Origin: Cubamyces lactineus
Taxonomy: Eukaryota; Basidiomycota; Agaricomycetes; Polyporales; Polyporaceae
NCBI GenBank assembly: GCA_022376465.1
Contig: JACDTU010000005.1
Span: forward strand, 1,662,001 to 1,726,000
Reading direction: 5' to 3'
Length of the DNA stretch: 64,000 bases
In this document: positions 58,178-64,000 of the stretch, one piece after another
How the letters are laid out: each line of letters opens with the position of its first letter
Numbering within the stretch: position 1 is the stretch's first letter
The notes under the pieces: model-generated
Databases searched by the model: none
The model's input: only the letters and a program-made list of their open reading frames with translations
Told to the model about the DNA's origin: nothing
Made by a program: the position numbers and the translations under genes

Positions 58178-59803
58178 TCACCGTATGTGGAGGAAAGGAG
58201 TGCACGAGTTGATGGAGCTGATCGTAGAGCTCGAGACCGGCCGCTCAGAGCTAAGCACAGACCTGCCATCCACACTCTCCTTCGCCTCCACCGCCACCGC
58301 CACGGCAGCAGCATCCGAAGAGGCATGACCCAAATTCTCCACCGAAGCAGCCTTCGGTGGCGGAGGCAGCACGAACGGCGTGATTCCCATCGCCTCGGGC
58401 GAAGACATGCTGACGCGCTGCCGCGGGGCGTAGATGGGCAGCGCCTTGGTGTCCGGGACGAGGCGGTTCGTCGCGAGCAGCACGATGACGTTAACGGCGC
58501 CCTGGAGGTTGAAGATGAAGTCGGCGAAGATCGTCGTGCGGAAGGGGACGTCGTGGCCGCTGAAGGTGACGAAGCGCGCGATGGTGACCGGGAGGAGAAG
58601 TATGGTGTAAGCTACGGGATACCTGTTGACACGGTGAGCGTCCGGATCACACGGAGGAGTGGTTGAAGAGCCCACCAGACGATGCGGGCTGCGACGTGCA
58701 TCATGCAGCCGTCGACGGCGTCTCGTCTGATCGCGAGGACCCATCGTTCGCCGTGGGGCACGAAGCGGAGATGCCATCGCCCGCTCGTCCTGACGAGATT
58801 TCCGCGCACGCGCAGTAAGACCGCGGTGTACAGGAAGAACGACAATCCGGCAGAGAGGAACTCCTGCGCGGCGCCGCACTAGAATGTCAGAAGGCGTGCA
58901 CATGCTCCGCATTATATGAGAGGGTGCGCACGAAGAAGTACTCCAGGAAGAACTGCTCGTGGGGATACCGTTCGGTAATCCAGCACCTGTGTTACATGTA
59001 GATCGTTCGATCGGCCGCAGAAGAGACGATCAGATTCGACAATATGGCCGGACGGTTTGTGTCATGTCTACTGACCAGTATCCTGTGGGCCCGAAGTACG
59101 GGCCCTGCTCGGGGGTTTGAATGGCCACCGGGCCAAGAAGGACCACGAGACCTACTAGGGCCCATCCCGTCCCTAGAAGCGCGCAGGACAGTGTCTTCGA
59201 CAATGCCATGCGAGAGAAGAGTAGCATGAACACGTGTAAGGCGAGTGCAAAGGACCTGTCAGGCCCATGCCGTCAATAACGTGAGTCGTACGATGAGGGG
59301 CCGTAGACGAGTTCTGACCCACCATAGTGCCATTGCTACGTTTCCTGCCTGCTTGATTCCGCCCTGGGCGCGGCAGAGAGTGCCGTCGTGGACGGTGCGC
59401 TCTGTGACCCACTTGCCGTTTATGAGGGTACCTATCGCTTGCAGTAGGTTGGCCAGTAGAAGGGACACAAAGAAGGGCACAACGCGCGTATTGCGCAGAT
59501 TGTTGCAACGCCACCTAGTCGCCTGCATGCCCAGGTGCGAAGGTCAATATGGTCTATACAGATTTTCTCAACTCATGTCCTCACTACTAGCACAAGCACA
59601 GGGACCACCGCGGCGCAAGATATTGCTCCCGCGACAACGAGGGACTGGTGTAAAGCGCCGTCAGCATGGCTGGGTGAGGTCAAGAAACAGACATTGTCAC
59701 TGACCACTACTCCTGCGAGTTGCGCAGGCCCATGTGTCCCGTCAGGGAAGACGACCTCCGAGTCGGACGAGACGCTAGCCTGGAGTAACTCGCTGACGTT
59801 CAT
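58178..59803 (-). CDS. seven-helix GPCR-like membrane protein
   Basis: Predicted seven-helix receptor-like protein of Agaricomycetes. It starts MNVSELLQASVSSDSEVVFP at 59803, with a first helix SLVVAGAISCAAVVPVLVLV. Exon 2 has VVPFFVSLLLANLLQAIGTL, a helix layout seen in fungal GPCR-like proteins, and CRAQGGIKQAGNVAMALW, where Cys could form the extracellular disulfide. Then come VFMLLFSRMALSKTLSCALL with LVGLVVLLGPVAIQTPEQGP, CWITERYPHEQFFLEYFF, LSAGLSFFLYTAVLLRVRG, YPVAYTILLLPVTIARFVTF and IFNLQGAVNVIVLLATNRLV. The cytoplasmic tail is Ser/Pro/Ala-rich and ends CTPFLHIR at 58178. At least six exons. Ligand unknown; coupling to the neighbouring G-alpha is inference from position only. Confidence 0.75.
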
Positions 59804-61692
59804 GGACCAACGAAGAAGACGATGCGGCCTGCGCAGGTTGCACGAACACGACCTGTCAATCTACAAGAAGGAGCCCACCAGGGCAGAGGCGAAGGCCTCG
59901 GGAAAGAAGGAAGGGAAGCGACTCGCGCCGCGCTCGTAAAGCGGGAGGGAAGGAGGAGACACCGTGGCGGAGGGGCGAGCCTCAGCATTGTGCGCGACTT
60001 AAACGCACGGGAGCCTCGCTGATACTGTGCGTCCCAGGGCTGAGAGCATGATAGGCAGGAACGAGATAGGAGTCGTTCATTGACTGGCGGACAGCGGCTT
60101 CCCCCGGACGATCATGCCAACTCCCAGCCCCAATCATCCTCCGGGCGTCGTCCTCGAGCCTTTCTTCAGAAGCGTGATTCGAGTGTTAGGTGCATGTCAC
60201 AGTGTGACGCTACTCATGAGACCGCGTCGTCGGGCGTCTCTGCTCTTCGTCCCGTCCGTCGCGTTGCCTCTTGTCGCAGCTTGTCTTCTGCTTGTTGACA
60301 CCAACCCTCAACGATTCAGAAAACGCTGCTGCTGTACTTTGAGCCTGCGTCTATTCTATGCAGTATTCCTTCTCTACTCTGCGTCAATCTCCGAGATGCC
60401 CTGTATTACGTCGCATACCCGCTGGAAGCTCACACGACTGTCTACGGACATGAACGCACCGTCCTTTGACCAACAATCCCCCTGGCAACATCACATCCCG
60501 CACGCTTCCTAGAACATCGTTCCCCTCCACTGACGAGATAGTTGCTTCATTCTACGCTATCTTCATTGTTTCGCGAGCTATCATCCGCCTTCTAAGTTTG
60601 GGCGAGCGATGGTATCAAAGCCAAAAATGCCGGCGGGATAGCACCTTGCCACGCGAACTGACGCGTGACGAACAGTCGGCAGTGTTAGAAAGGTGAGCAT
60701 CTTCCTGTGGACAGTGATCGCGTCGTGCGTGTATGATGTCAACAAGATACGTCTTGAGAGGGTCGTTCCTCCATGAGACCGTTGTTTGGCCCTCTGTTCA
60801 GGTTCCTCTCCGGCTCCCCTGGAGGCACGGAACCGCTCAGTGGGTCAGACAAAGAACGGAAAGCTGAACTGTAGAGAAGGCGCATTCGTCTATGCTCTTC
60901 TGCCTTTCGAGTGGAATACATCCTGACAATTGTGTTCTTCCACCAGGTTCACGAGCAAACGATCTGCCACACGCTCACAAGCCGTCTGGAATCAGCGACC
61001 CTGGACAACAATGTCTCCTCGGGATCAACTTGACCTGAGTATCCGCGCCTGATAATCATGCGGTGCGAGAAGGCTCGGGCTGCCCAGCATGCAAATACCT
61101 AGTAAACAAAGATGTCAGCATGCGGTGCAGACGACGGCAGAATTTCACGACACTTCGTCGTAGCGGCTACTCAGCCATAAGACCATAGTTTGGCACTGAT
61201 ATGCTCTCACAAAGGTGACCTGTAGTTTCTTATACGCTGGTTTGCAACTAACATATCACGATAAGTAGCGCGTACGTTTGTATGACGTGTCGAGATCACG
61301 TGTCACACAAGACAAGTTCGTTATGCCAAATAGTGGATCTGGAGGGCAGCGTACTGCTATCCAGCTGTATGATATAGCTTTGAGGCCTTTCAGTCAGATG
61401 GCGTGAGCTCGAACTTATCGGATTCTCTGGTCTCAATTCCATTGCGATCTGGGCGACCATGCCATCGAGCACTCCAGCGCAACATTGTGAACCAAGGGGA
61501 GGCTGACTGCGTCTCGATTCCGTGCAGAGGCTTTCCTGCTAGCCTCATTGCCTGGCGGGCCCAATCCTGATACTGTAAAAGAGCGGAAGGTCAGGCTGAC
61601 TAGTCCTCATCTCGCTCTTCCTCGAACTCCCATCTGCAGGACAACATTCAAGACATCCCTCAAGCTCTCAAGCTCTCGTCAACGCTCAAGCA
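59804..61692. other. long intergenic region
   Basis: About 1.9 kb. A plus frame at 60114-60512 has one hydrophobic stretch (LLFVPSVALPLVAACLLLV) and could be a small gene, but has no other support. Nothing else is seen. Confidence 0.3.
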
Positions 61693-63440
61693 ATGACCTC
61701 AGTCACCCCCACCAAGGACGCCGTCTTCGGCCTGACCTACACGCCGACATACAGCCCTCAGACTCTCCTGGTCATCGGCTTGGCTGTGGCCTTCGTCTTT
61801 CTGTGCTCAGGCACTGCGGCCCTCTGCGCATACTGCCGTCGCCGTCGCGCTGCTCGTCTTCAAGCCCAGGCTAAGGGTTCCAACACGATCGACCTTGAAC
61901 GACAAGCCCATGGCATCGACAACGTTAAGAACGGCTCGCGCTTCTTGACTTTACCTACGTTGCCTGCCTTGGGTCGCTCGTGGTCTAGCTCGAGCTCTCC
62001 TTCTGGACTTGTTGATATCGAGAAGGCCCTTCCGCCTCCTGCACTTGCAGCTGCGCCCTCTTCTCGTCTCAGGGACTCCGTGCTGTGCAAGGTTCTTTGC
62101 CAGCTGCCCCGGGCCGCTTCGGACAAAGCCAAGGTCAGCCCCATTTAATGCGTTCTACACGTGCATCACTCACACTCTCTCAGCACGCTGCGAGTCGTCT
62201 CAGGAATGTCCAGGCCAGCACTGCCAATCAAGTCCCTGGTTCCGCAAGCACCGAGAGCATCGACCCCGACTCGTCGCTTACGTATCCGGAATGGGTCCGT
62301 CCTCACCTGAAGGAGATCCGTGAGCAAGCCACGCGGGAGTGGACACTCTACACGCCGAAGGCTCCGCCTGTGATCCCTGAGATCGTCATCCAGTGCCCCG
62401 ACGACGAGCCCGTGCCCGACAGCCCTGAAAGCGTCTACTCCTGCGACAGCTCTACCTCCTCTGTACCCGACACGCCCCCGCCCATGACGCCAACCCTCGC
62501 CTCCCCGGTCAGCTTCTACTTCCCGGCCAGCCCGACGTTCTCTGCGGGCGAGTATCTCCAGGTACCTCCTCCTTCCTTCAACGCTCCGCGCGAGGAGGAG
62601 AAGCCGGTCATGAGGAATGTGTCCAATTTTTCCGGGAGGACGTTCGTACTCGCCCCAGCGCCGTTCAGCAAATTAGGCAAGCTCAAGGAACGCAGGATGG
62701 CCGCAGCCCGTGCCCATGCGCAAGCTCAGGCTGGAGTCCGCACACAAGCAACCACACGGTCTAGCTCAGGTGCTATCGGACAGGATCGACAAGCTGCTCG
62801 TCCTCTGGCACTCCAGATCCGCAAAGGGTGCGGGATCGGTCCTAGGGTCCCGTCTGCTTTCTCAGTCGGGGTTACCGAGGCAGCCAGCTCGGGGACCGCT
62901 AGCGTCGGCTTGGGTCTGCACCTCAGAACTCAGCTGGACTTTCAGGGCTCCCCCGACAAGGCTCTCTCTGCCTCTGGTTCCTCCGGCGAGGCAGGAGGGA
63001 CTAGTTGCCTTTCTGCGACGTTCAGCACTGCCGACTACTTGGATTTCGCCAGCATTCTCGAGGACTCCGCACCCCCCGACGTGGCTCTCCCTGACTCTAC
63101 TCCTGGCTCGCACGACACCCGCGGCACCGCCAACGGCAATCGGAACGGCAACGACAATGACAGTAAAGACGACGACAATGACAACAGCATCAGTCATGAC
63201 GACGAGCGACCGGGACGTCTCGCGCGCCTTGTCGAGGCGTTCGACTCCTCGTTCTCTCTTGCCAGCATCGACAGCGAGAACATCCAGCTTTCGGACATCT
63301 TGGACGGCTACCACTACGACGACTTCGACGAGAACTTCAATGATGAGGACGAAGGCGAGGACGGGGGACAGCACGTCACCTCCGAACTCGTCGTGCACGA
63401 CACCCACGCTCGACGCGCCGTGGTTGTCTACGCGGTGTGA
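61693..63440 (+). CDS. single-pass membrane protein with long disordered acidic tail, unknown function
   Basis: No known family recognised. It starts MTSVTPTKDAVFGLTYTPTY, a short outside segment, then one helix LLVIGLAVAFVFLCSGTAAL ending in CAYCRRRRAAR, a Cys/Arg stop-transfer that puts the rest in the cytoplasm. A 50-nt intron (62134-62183, gtcagc to ctcag) joins DKAK to HAASRLRNV in phase. The second exon is Pro/Ser-rich, includes YPEWVRPHLKEIREQA, IPEIVIQCPDDEPVPDSPES and FSGRTFVLAPAPFSKLGKL, then an Asn/Asp run (NGNRNGNDNDSKDDDNDN) and an acidic YHYDDFDENFNDEDEGEDGG near the end. No signal peptide: the helix acts as anchor. About 565 residues. The frame, intron and codon use support a real gene. 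Confidence 0.75.
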
Positions 63441-64000
63441 CTCGCGCTCGCATCTGATCACGCCTCTGCTCCTCTCTTGGCAAACTCGAGGACCGGCGGT
63501 GGGCGGGGCGACGGGCTCACTAGCTGTTGCCGTCGGCACACATCCTCGTCTGTTTCAAGTTCTCTCGTCACAAGTGGAAGTCTCCTAGTTGTTATGCTCT
63601 CTTGCTCTCGCTCTCGCTCTCCCTTTCGACACACTCTCGACTCTCGCTCGCCTCTCGCTCTCATCCTCTCGCAAGCTTTTCTCTTCCAGCTCGTCTCGCC
63701 TCGGTCGAAAACGCAAATCCCCACAATGCTCTCGCGTCGGAAATCACAAAACCCCATAATGCTCTCGCGTTCAAAAACACAAAACCCCACAATGCCCTCA
63801 CGAACTCTTCCTCTCTCTTCCTCTATTTCCGCTCTAGCCTCGTCTCTAGCCTCTTCTGCACTTTCTCCTTTTCTCGCTCTCAGCTCTCTCTCCAGCTTTT
63901 ACTCTCGCGATACCCCCACCCCCCTTCTCCCTCTCGAAACTCTCGCCGCAGTCGCACCCGCCCGGCGGGTTAGTCCCCGCTGGCGACTGCGCGCGCCCAC
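63441..64000. other. CT-rich window end
   Basis: Pyrimidine-rich with many CTCT/GCTCTCG repeats, typical of a fungal promoter or leader region. A small tandem repeat within it is listed separately. No complete gene is visible before the window ends. Confidence 0.35.
63711..63802 (+). repeat. three-copy tandem repeat, unit about 33 bp
   Basis: Copies start near 63711, 63745 and 63778. The shared core is CCCCA-(C/T)-AATG-C-(T/C)-CTC-(G/A)-CG preceded by CACAAAA in copies 2 and 3 and by ACGCAAAT in copy 1. The copies differ by a few substitutions. Confidence 0.75.

Noticed and set aside
60114..60512. Plus-strand frame with one hydrophobic stretch
   Set aside because: Could be a small membrane protein but has no second line of support; noted only in the intergenic entry.

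Overview
This is a nuclear chromosome segment of a basidiomycete fungus, most likely an Agaricomycete and possibly a Polyporales-type wood or litter decayer. The genes are dense and on both strands. Most are broken by several 45-80 nt GT-AG introns. Gene content also fits: a secreted GH11 xylanase with a fungal cellulose-binding module, an RNA-dependent RNA polymerase, DUF6533-type and other seven-helix proteins typical of this group, and a divergent G-alpha subunit. There is no sign of operons, phage or bacterial DNA. Exons were assembled by eye from open frames, splice consensus and phase, so starts and small exons are the weakest part.

Layout. 1-6.1 kb: an NF-X1/FAP1 zinc-finger gene (+) and a lineage-type hypothetical gene with an internal repeat (+). 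6.7 kb: a tRNA-Val(AAC). 7-11.4 kb: a zeta-crystallin-like quinone oxidoreductase (-) and a seven-helix protein (-). 11.9-17.8 kb: a siderophore-type N-hydroxyornithine acyltransferase (+) converging on a peroxisomal ABCD half-transporter (-). 18.6-23.5 kb: ribosomal protein eS12 (-), a fold-back element, a SKI8-like WD40 gene (+) and a glomulin/Ybp2-like helical-repeat gene (+). 24-28 kb: a second seven-helix gene (+) and an NCS1 purine-cytosine permease (-). 28.7-32 kb: a MOB3/phocein gene with a long acidic tail (+) and a GH11-CBM1 xylanase (-). 33.3-35.5 kb: a broken hypothetical gene (-). 36.3-41.3 kb: an RNAi RNA-dependent RNA polymerase (-). 41.7-44 kb: an RRG7-like mitochondrial protein (+) tail-to-tail with a DUF6533 membrane protein (-). 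44.8-45.2 kb: a glutathione transferase remnant (-). 45.8-51.9 kb: an MFS transporter, a PB1-like protein and the delta-9 desaturase OLE1 (all -). 53.3-59.8 kb: a divergent G-alpha subunit and a GPCR-like receptor (both -). 61.7-63.4 kb: a single-pass membrane protein with a long disordered tail (+). The window ends in a CT-rich tract with a small tandem repeat.

Most genes are unrelated housekeeping or accessory neighbours. Two neighbourhoods may be functional: the GPCR-like protein next to the G-alpha gene, and the siderophore acyltransferase next to a peroxisomal transporter. The most striking observation is the G-alpha gene. Its P-loop is cut into consecutive exons of 15, 21 and 26 nt. Its switch II appears to need a 4-nt exon to restore frame. 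The catalytic switch II glutamine is a histidine, and the N-terminal acylation site is absent.
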